Source: Paenibacillus_AB hodogayensis (GTDB lineage Bacteria > Bacillota > Bacilli > Paenibacillales > NBRC-103111). Taken from it: a stretch of 64,000 nucleotides of DNA. The stretch covers positions 310,001 through 374,000 of the forward strand of contig NZ_BAAAYO010000006.1 in NCBI RefSeq assembly GCF_039536325.1, given 5' to 3'. This document shows, in pieces, positions 41,389 to 49,521 of this stretch (position 1 is the first letter of the stretch; each line of letters begins with the position of its first letter). Below the pieces are notes generated by a model. The model saw only the letters and a program-made list of their open reading frames with translations. It was not told the origin of the DNA and did no database searches. The position numbers and the translations under genes were made by a program.

Positions 41389-43371
41389 TTATAGCGTCAC
41401 CCTGCCTTTCTCCGCTTCCGTACGTTCGATTTCTTCGACCGGAATGTAGTAGTCGGTATCGTCGTTGAACGAGTGGGCCAGCATGCATACGGCAACGCCG
41501 GTCAAGCCCGCGACCACAAACCACGTCCAGTGAAACACGAAGCCGAAACCGGCGATAAACCAGCAAGCCGACATAAGGATCGGAATGCCCGAATTTCTCG
41601 GCATATGAATTGGCTCCAGCTTTCGCGGCGCCTCCGGAACGACTATCCCCTGCTCGCGCAGCTGCTTCCGCTCCCACCAGTCGTCCTGGTGGGCGACATG
41701 AGGCAGCACCGCGAAGTTGTAAAGCGGAGCCGGGGACGGGATCGACCATTCCAGCGTTCTTCCGTTCCACGGGTCCCCGGTCGTGTCTTGATTGGCGTGG
41801 CGATGCTTGACGCTATGCGAGATTTGCCATACCTGGAACAGGAAGGCGATGCCCATCAGCACGGCTCCGATCGTGGACACCAGATTCATCTCCCACCAGC
41901 CTTTGTCCCAGCCGTAAGAGACTATACGCCGGGTCATACCCATCAAGCCGAGCGCATATTGCGGCATGAAGCACAAATAGAAGCCGATATTCCAAAACCA
42001 GAACGCCCATTTGCCGATACGCTCGTTCAGCTTGAAGCCGAACAGCTTCGGCCACCAATAATACAAGCCCGCGAAATAGCCGAACACGACCCCGCCTATA
42101 ATGACATGGTGGAAATGCGCGATCAGAAAATAGCTGTTATGGAACTGAAAGTCGGCCGGAGCCACCGACAGCAGCACGCCGGTCAAGCCGCCCGTGACGA
42201 AGCACGGAATGAACGCGATCGTCCACAGCATCGGCGTCTCGAACGTAATGCGGCCCCGAAACATCGTAAACAGCCAGTTGAACACTTTGACTCCCGTCGG
42301 AATGGCGATGAGCATCGTCGTGAGGGCGAAGAAGGCGTTGACGTCTGCCCCCGATCCCATCGTAAAAAAGTGATGCGCCCATACGAGAAACGATAAGATA
42401 CTGATGATCATCATCGCGTAGACCATCGATTTGTAGCCGAACAGCTTCTTCTTGGAAAAGGTCGATACGATCTCCGAGAATATGCCGAAGGCCGGCAGTA
42501 CGATAATATAGACCTCAGGGTGGCCCCACATCCAGATCAGGTTGATGTACATCATCGGATTGCCGCCGCCGTCCAGCGTGAAGAAATGAGCGCCCGCATA
42601 TCGATCGAGGAACAGCAGCGCCAGCGTCGCGGTCAAAATCGGGAACGAAAAGATGATCGCAATGCAGCTGGACAGTACCGACCACGGAAACATCGGCATT
42701 TTCATCAGCTTCATTCCCGGCGCGCGCATCTTCAGAATGGTCACGATAAAGTTGATCCCGGTCATCAAGCTGCCGATCCCGGAAATCTGAATGCCCCAAA
42801 TGTAGAAATCCTGGCCTACGCCCGGATTGTACATCAGCTCTGAATAAGGCGGATACGCAAGCCACCCGGCATCCGGCGAGCCGCCGATGACGAACGACAC
42901 ATTGAACAGCATCGCGCCCGAGAAAAACAGCCAGAAGCTGAGCGCGTTCAGGAACGGAAATGCCACGTCCCGCGCCCCAATCTGCAGCGGAACCATCACG
43001 TTAAACAAACCGAACATAAACGGCATCGCCATAAACAAAATCATAATAACGCCATGGGTCGTAAAGATCTGGTTGTAATGATCCGGCGCCAAAAATCCGA
43101 GCTCCGGCATCGCCAGCTGCGTCCGCATCAGCAGCGCGTCCACCCCGCCGCGGAACAGCATCAGGAACGCCGCCAAAATGTACATGATGCCGATCCGCTT
43201 ATGATCGACGGTGGTTAGCCATTCGCGCCACAGCCAGCCCCATTTCCTGAAATACGTCAGTCCCGCCACGACGGCGATCAGCGTCAGCCCGATGGCGACG
43301 TCCGCTCCGTAAATGAGCGGGTCTCCCGTTACAAAAAAATCGGAAGCAAAGCTTTTCACTTTGTCCCACAT
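41389..43371 (-). CDS. qoxB: Quinol oxidase subunit I (heme-copper oxidase)
   Basis: 660-residue catalytic subunit with about 14 helices, heme-copper oxidase superfamily. Heme-ligand His lies in FTTHGVIMILFMAMP, the CuB/Tyr cross-link region is WMWGHPEVYIIVLPAFG, and YFLIAHFHHVIIGGVVFG carries the heme a and o ligands. It reduces oxygen to water and pumps protons with quinol as donor. ATG 43371 has GGAGG eight bases upstream. Confidence 0.96.
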   Translation of the reverse strand: MWDKVKSFASDFFVTGDPLIYGADVAIGLTLIAVVAGLTYFRKWGWLWREWLTTVDHKRIGIMYILAAFLMLFRGGVDALLMRTQLAMPELGFLAPDHYNQIFTTHGVIMILFMAMPFMFGLFNVMVPLQIGARDVAFPFLNALSFWLFFSGAMLFNVSFVIGGSPDAGWLAYPPYSELMYNPGVGQDFYIWGIQISGIGSLMTGINFIVTILKMRAPGMKLMKMPMFPWSVLSSCIAIIFSFPILTATLALLFLDRYAGAHFFTLDGGGNPMMYINLIWMWGHPEVYIIVLPAFGIFSEIVSTFSKKKLFGYKSMVYAMMIISILSFLVWAHHFFTMGSGADVNAFFALTTMLIAIPTGVKVFNWLFTMFRGRITFETPMLWTIAFIPCFVTGGLTGVLLSVAPADFQFHNSYFLIAHFHHVIIGGVVFGYFAGLYYWWPKLFGFKLNERIGKWAFWFWNIGFYLCFMPQYALGLMGMTRRIVSYGWDKGWWEMNLVSTIGAVLMGIAFLFQVWQISHSVKHRHANQDTTGDPWNGRTLEWSIPSPAPLYNFAVLPHVAHQDDWWERKQLREQGIVVPEAPRKLEPIHMPRNSGIPILMSACWFIAGFGFVFHWTWFVVAGLTGVAVCMLAHSFNDDTDYYIPVEEIERTEAEKGRVTL

Positions 43372-43392
43372 GCGCAACTCCTCCTGTTCCGG

Positions 43393-44400
43393 TTAATGGC
43401 CCGTCGACGCATGACCGTCGGGTTGGCTATGATGCGACTCCGCCGGCTTGCGACCACCGGCCGGAGCTTCACCCGGCGGTGACCCGGTCGAAGGCGCTGG
43501 CTTTCCATGCCCGTGCTCCTCCGCCGCCGCTTGGCCGTGGCCGCCGTGGGACGCCCCGTACTGGGTCACGGTCCGCTCGAACAGCTTGTCCGGGAACGAA
43601 GAGAACGTCTGCACCGGCGACTTGGACGGCTCGACAAGCCTCTTGTATCCGTCGTCCGTCAGCGCCGGCGACCGCTCCTTAATCCCGGCGACCCAGCGGT
43701 CGAAAGCGTCGCCGCTCATCGACTCCACATCGAAGTACATATCCGCGAAATGGGTGCCGGTAAAATTGGCGCCGGAGCCCCAGTACGTGCCGATTTCGTC
43801 CGCTTGCAAATACAGCGTCATAGCCATGCCCGACATCGCGTACATTTGCCCCCCAAGCTGCGGAATCCAGAACGAATTCATCGGCGAGTCGGCGGTAATC
43901 TCGAACCGGACCGGGACCCCCTGAGGAATTTTCAGCTCATTGACGGTGGCGATCCCCTGCTCCGGATACTGGAACAGCCATTTCCAGTTGAGCGAGGTCA
44001 CCTGAACGGTTAACGGCTTATGCGGCGATTCCAGCGGCCGCGACGGCTCCAGCTTGTACGTGCCTTTTACCGTAATGATGGCCAGCGTCAAAATAATGGC
44101 GATCGGGATGCCCCACCAAATCGCCTCCAATCGTGTGCTGTGCTCCCAGCGGGGCGTGTAGGCCGCCTTCCTGCCTTCCCGGTCCCGGTAACGCCAGACG
44201 ATGATCGCGGTCAAAATCAGAACCGGCACGACGACAATACCGCACAGTACGAGCGATACCGTCATCAAATCGCGCTGCTGCTCGGCAATCGGCCCCTTCG
44301 GGTCCAGTACGACCATCGATTTCGTGCAGCCGGCGGCGACCAGCAGGACGAACGGCATCAATGCGGCCGCCAGTCGCTTGAAAGCTTGGCTTCCCTTCAT
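43393..44400 (-). CDS. qoxA: Quinol oxidase subunit II, with His-rich tail
   Basis: 335 residues. Lipoprotein signal with VLLVAAGCTKS (Cys about 25), two membrane helices (about 45-66, 91-112) and a cupredoxin domain (FEITADSPMNSFWIPQLGGQMYAMSG; FADMYFDVESM). The CuA cysteine motif of cytochrome c oxidases is absent, so the donor is quinol. After about residue 280 an extra tail rich in His, Gly, Pro and Ala follows (SHGGHGQ, EEHGHGK, ESHHSQPDGHASTGH). First gene of qoxABCD; GGAG precedes ATG 44400. Confidence 0.94.
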   Translation of the reverse strand: MKGSQAFKRLAAALMPFVLLVAAGCTKSMVVLDPKGPIAEQQRDLMTVSLVLCGIVVVPVLILTAIIVWRYRDREGRKAAYTPRWEHSTRLEAIWWGIPIAIILTLAIITVKGTYKLEPSRPLESPHKPLTVQVTSLNWKWLFQYPEQGIATVNELKIPQGVPVRFEITADSPMNSFWIPQLGGQMYAMSGMAMTLYLQADEIGTYWGSGANFTGTHFADMYFDVESMSGDAFDRWVAGIKERSPALTDDGYKRLVEPSKSPVQTFSSFPDKLFERTVTQYGASHGGHGQAAAEEHGHGKPAPSTGSPPGEAPAGGRKPAESHHSQPDGHASTGH

Positions 44401-44906
44401 CGTCTCAGCTCCTGTCGATTTGGATTTGCCTATCGGCTTGAATCAACCTCACTTTATAGGAGAACCCTAACCATGTCACCAGCCGCTGAACGCCGACCTG
44501 CAACCCGCCATGTTCAACAATTTGCAACAAAATCGCCGCAAGCGGGGACTCCAAAGCGGCGCGTTTTAAGAGGCTTCCTAGGGGGAATCGGAGGAAGCCC
44601 GTTGCATTCCGAAAAGGATGGCCTTGCCGCTTCAAACATGTTGTTTTGAACCCCTTTTAAGGAATAAACCTTCTAGCGGTAGGAGTTCAAAGAAGTTCTT
44701 TCGTTCAACTTATATAGAAGGACGGCGTTTCTGCACGCCAACAAACTCTTCGACACTTGGCCGAAGAGTTTTTATTAGGGCTGCGAGATACCGGCAGCCG
44801 CCTCGCTTTGCTGCTCTAGACGAAGCAGGATTACGGAGCCGCATGTCGAAATCAATCCTGTTTTCTCCGCTTTCGACTACCGGGCAAAGGAGTGTGCGGC
44901 AAGACG
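44401..44906. other. Structured intergenic region between qoxA and paiB-like gene
   Basis: 506 bases without a gene. It contains several hairpins: CGCCGC/GCGGCG (44534-44563), GGCTTCCT/AGGAAGCC (about 44573-44600), GGCGT/ACGCC (44724-44739) and the terminator-like hairpin at 44744-44776. The first two lie in the presumed qox leader on the minus strand. No clear -35/-10 pair for qox was found. Confidence 0.5.
44744..44776 (+). terminator. Terminator-like hairpin upstream of the PaiB-like gene
   Basis: AACTCTTCG and CGAAGAGTT form a perfect 9-bp stem with a 9-base loop, then TTTTTATT on the plus strand. A weak promoter (TTCAAA…TTATAT) lies about 35 bases upstream, so it would end a very short RNA or act as an attenuator. 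Confidence 0.6.
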
Positions 44907-45536
44907 ATGTATGTGCCGAAACCGTACCAAATGAACGACATGGAAATCACGCTGGATTTTATCCGTCGCAACAGCTTTGGACTGCTAATTACCCACTCCG
45001 CCCGTTCTGCAGCCACCCCCCTGCCTTTTCTGGTCAAGCAAGAGGGCGATTCGATCCGCTTGTACGGGCATCTGGCAAGGGCCAATCCGCAATCGCAGGA
45101 GCTCGATGGCGAAGCGCTTGTCGTGTTTTCCGGACCCCATGCGTATATTTCCCCTACGTGGTACGGAGATGCAATACCCGAAGTGCCTACCTGGAATTAC
45201 CAGTCGGCGCACGTATACGGGCGGTGCTCCATCTTGGCCGATCCCGAAGAAGTATTGAAGCTGCTGGAGGACACGATCGATTACTACGAGTCTTCTCAAC
45301 AAAAGCCGTGGAGCTTGACCAATGTAGACCCTGCCTATGTTCAACGGCTCGCCAAGCATATTGTGGGGTTTTCCATAGAAGCGACGCAGATCGAGGGCGC
45401 CTGGAAGCTTCATCAGGACTACCCGCTCGAAGCCCGGAGGGGCGCGATTGCCGCGCTGGGGCAGCGAAGCGACGACAACTCCCGTCTTATCGCCAAGCTG
45501 ATGCAAGAACGGTTGGATGAGACAAACGACGGCTAG
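44907..45536 (+). CDS. PaiB-like FMN-binding negative regulator
   Basis: 209 residues of the PaiB family: MYVPKPYQMNDMEITLDFI, AATPLPFLVKQ, LYGHLARANPQ, VVFSGPHAYISPTWYG and VPTWNYQSAHVYGR, all conserved in this FMN-binding split-barrel group. In B. subtilis PaiB is linked to negative control of sporulation and degradative enzymes; biochemical activity is unclear. ATG 44907 matches the family N-terminus; a GTG at 44892 is less likely. It converges with the MocR gene at 45549. Confidence 0.9.
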   Translation: MYVPKPYQMNDMEITLDFIRRNSFGLLITHSARSAATPLPFLVKQEGDSIRLYGHLARANPQSQELDGEALVVFSGPHAYISPTWYGDAIPEVPTWNYQSAHVYGRCSILADPEEVLKLLEDTIDYYESSQQKPWSLTNVDPAYVQRLAKHIVGFSIEATQIEGAWKLHQDYPLEARRGAIAALGQRSDDNSRLIAKLMQERLDETNDG

Positions 45537-45548
45537 TTGGGAAAAGGC

Positions 45549-47030
45549 TCAAAGCGCCCCAAGCGCTTTTCCGATCCTCTCCATTGTGCGAACGCCCTCT
45601 GTCATCGCTTCCTCCGTCAGGTGGGGAAAATAAAAAAACGCACCATATCGGACCGGGACAGCGTCCGATTCCCGGACGGACGTATCGGACCAGTGTATCC
45701 CCGCTTCCCTGCACGCCGAACGAAACCGGACGTACTGTTCCGGCGCGCCATTCCACCAACCGAATACGCTTAACCCGGCATCCCCTTCGATCCATGTAAA
45801 CCAAGGAGAAAGCAGCGAGCTGAACAGCTCGCGCAGCTGCCTGAACTTCCTGCCGTACACCCGCTTCATCCGGCGCAGATTGCGCTCGTAATCCCCGCTC
45901 TGCATCCAGGCCGCCAGCGTGCGCTGCTCCAGCAAGTTGCAGGGCCGCGGATCGAACAGCGCCTTCGCTTTGGCAAACAGCGGGATGAGCGGTTCCGGCA
46001 GTACGGCATAGCCGATCCGAACATGAGGAAGCAGCGTATTGCTGAAGCTGCCCATGTAGAGGACGCGGCCTTCGCGGTCCAAAACCTTCAACGGCTCCAG
46101 CGATTTGCCGCGGTGACGGAATTCGCTGTCGTAGTCGTCCTCCACAATAAGCGACTGGTTGGCGGAGGCCCACGCCAGAAGCCGCTGTCTACGCTCCAAG
46201 GGCAATACCGCCCCGGTCGGAAACTGGCGGTTGGGCGTGACAAACAGCAGCTTCGCTTTCCACGGCTCCGGTATAATCCCCTGGTCGTCAACCGGAGCGG
46301 GGACGCAAACGCCGCCCGCTGCCTGAAAGGCGTCCGCGGCCCCCGTGTAGCACGGATTCTCGATGACGACTCGGTCGCCCGGGTCGATAAAAAGCTGCGC
46401 CGTCAAAGCGATCGCCTGCATGGAGCCGCTAAAGACCGCAATGTGCCGGGCATCGGCGGCGATCCCCCGGACGCGCCGCAAATATTGCGCCAAGCATTCC
46501 CGGAGCGCTTCGTCCCCCAAGACGGATGTGCGGACGCGGCGCGGTCGCGCCTCGGCCAATAGCCTCGTCTGTGCAAACAGGCAGCGGTTCCATTCCGCGT
46601 CGGGAAACGATTCGGGATCGGGACCTGCTGCCCGAAAGTCTACACCCCGCTTCGCCCCGGCATCCTTATCCGCCGCCCCTGCTTCCGCCCTTCCGTCGTT
46701 CAGCGCTTGCAGCCGACTGCCCCAGTCCGAGTAGACATACGCTCCTTGGCCAGAACGCTCATCCGGCTTCTCCTCGGGAGGTCGATAGGCAACAAACGTG
46801 CCGCGGCCCACTCCACTGGTCATGTAGCCTTCGGACGCCAGCATATCGTACACCTGGCTCACGGTCCCGCGCGACATGCCGTACAGCGTCGCCAATTCCC
46901 GGCTCGACGGCAGTTTCGTGTCCACCCCCAGCATCCCGGAAACGATGCAATCGCGGAGAGCATGGTAAAGCGCAAGGCGTTTGGTCGGATAACTGTCCGT
47001 ATACAGGTGATAGGGAATGTGGAATTGCAT
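45549..47030 (-). CDS. MocR/GabR-type regulator lacking the PLP lysine
   Basis: 493 residues: GntR winged helix (ALYHALRDCIVSGMLGVDTKLPSSRELATLYGMSRGTV, about 20-57) fused to an aminotransferase-I domain. The cofactor region is largely conserved (SGSMQAIALTAQLF; TPNRQFPTGAVLPL; VEDDYDSEFRHRG), but the lysine that forms the Schiff base in GabR-type proteins (GTFSKxLxPxxRxGY) is asparagine: MGSFSNTLLPHVRIGY, codon AAT. The protein may bind PLP loosely or sense something else. It is divergent from a PNPOx-like gene across a dyad at 47056-47080 and probably controls it. Confidence 0.88.
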   Translation of the reverse strand: MQFHIPYHLYTDSYPTKRLALYHALRDCIVSGMLGVDTKLPSSRELATLYGMSRGTVSQVYDMLASEGYMTSGVGRGTFVAYRPPEEKPDERSGQGAYVYSDWGSRLQALNDGRAEAGAADKDAGAKRGVDFRAAGPDPESFPDAEWNRCLFAQTRLLAEARPRRVRTSVLGDEALRECLAQYLRRVRGIAADARHIAVFSGSMQAIALTAQLFIDPGDRVVIENPCYTGAADAFQAAGGVCVPAPVDDQGIIPEPWKAKLLFVTPNRQFPTGAVLPLERRQRLLAWASANQSLIVEDDYDSEFRHRGKSLEPLKVLDREGRVLYMGSFSNTLLPHVRIGYAVLPEPLIPLFAKAKALFDPRPCNLLEQRTLAAWMQSGDYERNLRRMKRVYGRKFRQLRELFSSLLSPWFTWIEGDAGLSVFGWWNGAPEQYVRFRSACREAGIHWSDTSVRESDAVPVRYGAFFYFPHLTEEAMTEGVRTMERIGKALGAL

Positions 47031-47055
47031 GCTGTCCCCCGCCTCCTTTCAAATG

Positions 47056-47080
47056 GTCCAATAAAAATAATCTAAATTGG
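47056..47080. promoter_or_regulatory. Inverted repeat TCCAAT-N13-ATTGGA
   Basis: Perfect 6-base arms in an A/T-rich spacer, between the divergent MocR and PNPOx genes and close to the MocR start. Likely binding site of the MocR protein. Confidence 0.5.
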
Positions 47081-47157
47081 ATCTTTTGAATTGTCAATAA
47101 ATGCAGTAAGCTGAGACTCATCGGGAAACGTTAACGATACAGAGGAGGGCTCGTTCC

Positions 47158-47805
47158 ATGCGGAGAAAAGAATTCGACATGATGGATAAAGAGGAAACCG
47201 AACATTTTTTGCAGGAAATGAGCTTCGGGGTGCTGGGAACGATCAACGAGGATGGCTGGCCGGAGCTGACCCCGCTGAATTTCGTTTATCACAACAGCCA
47301 TCTTTATTTTCACGGCAGTCTGGCCGGCCGCAAGATGAAAAACTTGAAGGCCGATCAAAGGGCGACATTCGTCGTCGCCAAGGAATACGCCATCATTCCT
47401 TCCTACTTCAAGGACCCGAAGCTGGCCTGCCCGGCGACCGCTTTCTTCAAATCGGTGATGATTAAGGGTCACGCCGAGCTGTTATCGGACCTTGAAGAAA
47501 AAGCGGAAGGGCTGGCCGCCTTTATGCGCAAGCTTCAGCCACAGGGAGGCTATGCTCCGATCGATCCAGCCGACCCGGACTATACCGGTCAGCTCAAAAG
47601 CACCTCCGTCGTCCGCATCAGCGTAAGCGAGCTGTCGGCCAAATACAAATTCGGGCAAAATTTGAAGGAAGAAGGCTTCGAACAACTAGCCGGACAACTG
47701 CTGCAACGGAACGAAGGACTGGACGCGGAAACGGTGGCGATGATGGAAGCGCTCTGCCCGCATCATCGTAAAAGCGGCGCTGTCGCACCGCACGACGGGG
47801 AATAA
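47158..47805 (+). CDS. PNPOx-like flavin/pyridoxamine-phosphate-binding protein
   Basis: 215 residues of the pyridoxamine 5'-phosphate oxidase-like split barrel: MSFGVLGTINEDGWPELTPLNFVYH, LYFHGSLAGRKMKNLK, and VMIKGHAELLSD. This subgroup binds FMN or heme/F420-like cofactors and is commonly encoded beside MocR-type regulators. Its enzymatic reaction is unknown. The upstream GAGGAGGGC gives a good ribosome site for ATG 47158, with ATG 47179 also possible. Confidence 0.88.
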   Translation: MRRKEFDMMDKEETEHFLQEMSFGVLGTINEDGWPELTPLNFVYHNSHLYFHGSLAGRKMKNLKADQRATFVVAKEYAIIPSYFKDPKLACPATAFFKSVMIKGHAELLSDLEEKAEGLAAFMRKLQPQGGYAPIDPADPDYTGQLKSTSVVRISVSELSAKYKFGQNLKEEGFEQLAGQLLQRNEGLDAETVAMMEALCPHHRKSGAVAPHDGE

Positions 47806-47829
47806 CGAATAATCGCGCACGTTCATCCA

Positions 47830-47894
47830 AACGCCTATGCCCGACAGAGACGGTCCGATTCGGACAAGTTGCTCTGGCGTACATAGGCGTTTTA
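47830..47894 (+). terminator. Terminator after the PNPOx-like gene
   Basis: AACGCCTATG at 47830-47839 pairs with CATAGGCGTT at 47882-47891, followed by TTT on the plus strand. The long loop and the overlap with the 3' end of the convergent SufR-like gene make it imperfect. Confidence 0.55.
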
Positions 47895-48545
47895 GGCGTT
47901 GACGCGCTTTTCGCAAACCAGATAGCGGCATGCCGCTCCTCCGTCTGCCATGCATTCCATACGCTTCACATCCGCATCGAGCAACTCGGCAAATAATTCC
48001 AGCTCGCACTGGCACACTTGACGGTATCGGCTTGCAACCCGCGATACCGGACAGTTTGCTTCCTCCAGTATATAGATGCCCTTTCCCGCCTTCTCCAGCT
48101 TGACCATATACCCGAGATCGTCCTGGATGCGCGCGAGAGCGGTCAGCCGTTCTTCCAGCCGGCAGCCCGTCTGCACCGACCGGAACTCGTTTCTCAGCTT
48201 CTCGGTTCTCTTGGCGAACAGCTCATCCAGAAACGTCTCGCCGAACGTATCGCGGATGCTGTCCAGCAGCTCTAACGTGAGACCGTCGTACTGGTTCGGA
48301 AACAGCTCCTCCGCCGCATCGGACAGCCGGTAGACCGCCACCGGTTTTCGCGCCTTCCGCCGTTCGAATTTGAGCCGGACGTACCGTTCTTTTTGCAAAG
48401 CGAGCAAATGCCGGCGAACGGCCATTCCCGTCAATCCCAGCCGGTCGGCCATGTCCTGTACGGTCAGAAGCCCGTTTATTTTAAGCAGAATCAAGATGTC
48501 CCGTCTGGTCGACGGCTGCCGTGCCTCGTCCGTTCGCGCGTTCAT
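47892..48545 (-). CDS. SufR-like Fe-S-sensing winged-helix regulator
   Basis: 217 residues. N-terminal winged helix (STRRDILILLKINGLLTVQDMADRLGLTGMAVRRHLLAL, about 12-50), middle dimer region, and a C-terminal cysteine set: NCPVSRVASRYRQVCQCELELF … RMECMADGGAACRYLV. The order Cys-x12-Cys/-x1-Cys … Cys-x8-Cys resembles SufR/ArsR-type regulators that carry an iron-sulfur cluster. No suf genes lie nearby. ATG 48545 follows GAGGGG. A 14-bp palindrome lies upstream. Confidence 0.8.
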   Translation of the reverse strand: MNARTDEARQPSTRRDILILLKINGLLTVQDMADRLGLTGMAVRRHLLALQKERYVRLKFERRKARKPVAVYRLSDAAEELFPNQYDGLTLELLDSIRDTFGETFLDELFAKRTEKLRNEFRSVQTGCRLEERLTALARIQDDLGYMVKLEKAGKGIYILEEANCPVSRVASRYRQVCQCELELFAELLDADVKRMECMADGGAACRYLVCEKRVNA

Positions 48546-48602
48546 GGATTTCCCCTCCTCGTATCAGCCTTTCAAATCAAGTGTACACGATTGAAAATAT
48601 TT

Positions 48603-48616
48603 TGTATATATACAAC
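48603..48616. promoter_or_regulatory. Palindrome TTGTATATATACAA upstream of the SufR-like gene
   Basis: Perfect 14-bp dyad about 60 bases before the SufR-like start in an A/T-rich promoter stretch; a possible operator. Confidence 0.4.
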
Positions 48617-48747
48617 TATTTTTGCTTAGGTAAACATTATGTTCAACCTCCTTCCTGCCGTTATCCGCGCAGAAACGGCTGTCCGTCCGAAAGGCCGTCG
48701 CAGCCGTTGCAGCCTGACGGCGCAAAAACCGACGATGCCTGCGCCGG

Positions 48748-48777
48748 TTGACAAACCGGATTCGGATTCTCTATAAT
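48748..48777 (+). promoter_or_regulatory. Sigma-A promoter of the TetR gene
   Basis: Perfect TTGACA and TATAAT with an 18-base spacer, 37 bases before the start at 48814. Confidence 0.8.
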
Positions 48778-48813
48778 TGCCACTAAACGTATAGTCCAAA
48801 GGTGAATCCGACC

Positions 48814-49464
48814 ATGTCCCCTCGTACCCGAGAGCAGAACGAAGAAATTCGCAACCAGCGGAAACAGGAAATATTACAGGCGGCTATCCGCGTGTACGTC
48901 GATCAAGGCTACGCCGCCTCCGATATGGGACAGATCGCCGACCAGGCCGGTCTTGCGCACGGGCTGGTCTATTATTATTTCAAAAATAAAAAAGCTCTGT
49001 TTCGAGAGCTTTACCATTTTATGATGGAACAGTCCAAAAGCCACACGGAAACGCATTTCCGGCAAGAAGGCTCGGTATTCGATCTGTTCCGCAGCTATGC
49101 CAGGTCGATCTGCGAGCGGGTGCTGGACAATCCCGCGATCTCGCGGTTTTATATCCGAATCGGTCTGGATTTGCATCACCTGTACGCGCCGGAGCAATAT
49201 TCGCCGTTCGAATGGGTGAAGCAGTTTATGCAGCAAATAACCCAAGCGATCGAGAAAGGCATTGCCCAAGGGACGATCCCACAGGGAGATCCCCATCTGA
49301 TGGCCATGCAGTTTTGGGGCTCCGTGTCCCAGGGGATGAACTACCTCGATCAATTGCAGCAAGAGCTGGCGGCGCAGCAAACGGAGGAAGCCGAGGTCCG
49401 CCGTCAGTTAAACAAGGCGCTGGATCAGGTGGTCGAATCGTCCTTATCTTTGTTTCGTATCTGA
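48814..49464 (+). CDS. TetR/AcrR family regulator
   Basis: 216 residues. The N-terminal HTH is RKQEILQAAIRVYVDQGYAASDMGQIADQAGLAHGLVYYYFKNKKALFRELY (about 16-67), a standard TetR motif. The C-terminal ligand domain is helical and not assigned. ATG 48814 has AAAGGTG nine bases upstream; a GTG at 48802 overlaps that ribosome site. It stands alone; its target is not evident. Confidence 0.9.
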   Translation: MSPRTREQNEEIRNQRKQEILQAAIRVYVDQGYAASDMGQIADQAGLAHGLVYYYFKNKKALFRELYHFMMEQSKSHTETHFRQEGSVFDLFRSYARSICERVLDNPAISRFYIRIGLDLHHLYAPEQYSPFEWVKQFMQQITQAIEKGIAQGTIPQGDPHLMAMQFWGSVSQGMNYLDQLQQELAAQQTEEAEVRRQLNKALDQVVESSLSLFRI

Positions 49465-49474
49465 ACCCTCAACA

Positions 49475-49503
49475 AAGGCCCGCGACATAACGTCACGGGC
49501 CTT
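49475..49503. terminator. Bidirectional terminator between TetR and propeller genes
   Basis: AAGGCCCGCGAC and GTCACGGGCCTT pair with one mismatch around ATAAC. Lies between two convergent genes. Confidence 0.75.
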
Positions 49504-49521
49504 CCGTATGACTTCAGCCGC

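Noticed and set aside
41473..42396. Plus-strand frame opposite qoxB
   Set aside because: qoxB is conserved throughout; the complement is only open because of GC bias.
44401..44906. T-box or metabolite riboswitch before qox or paiB
   Set aside because: Hairpins are present but no T-box core or known riboswitch consensus could be found by eye.
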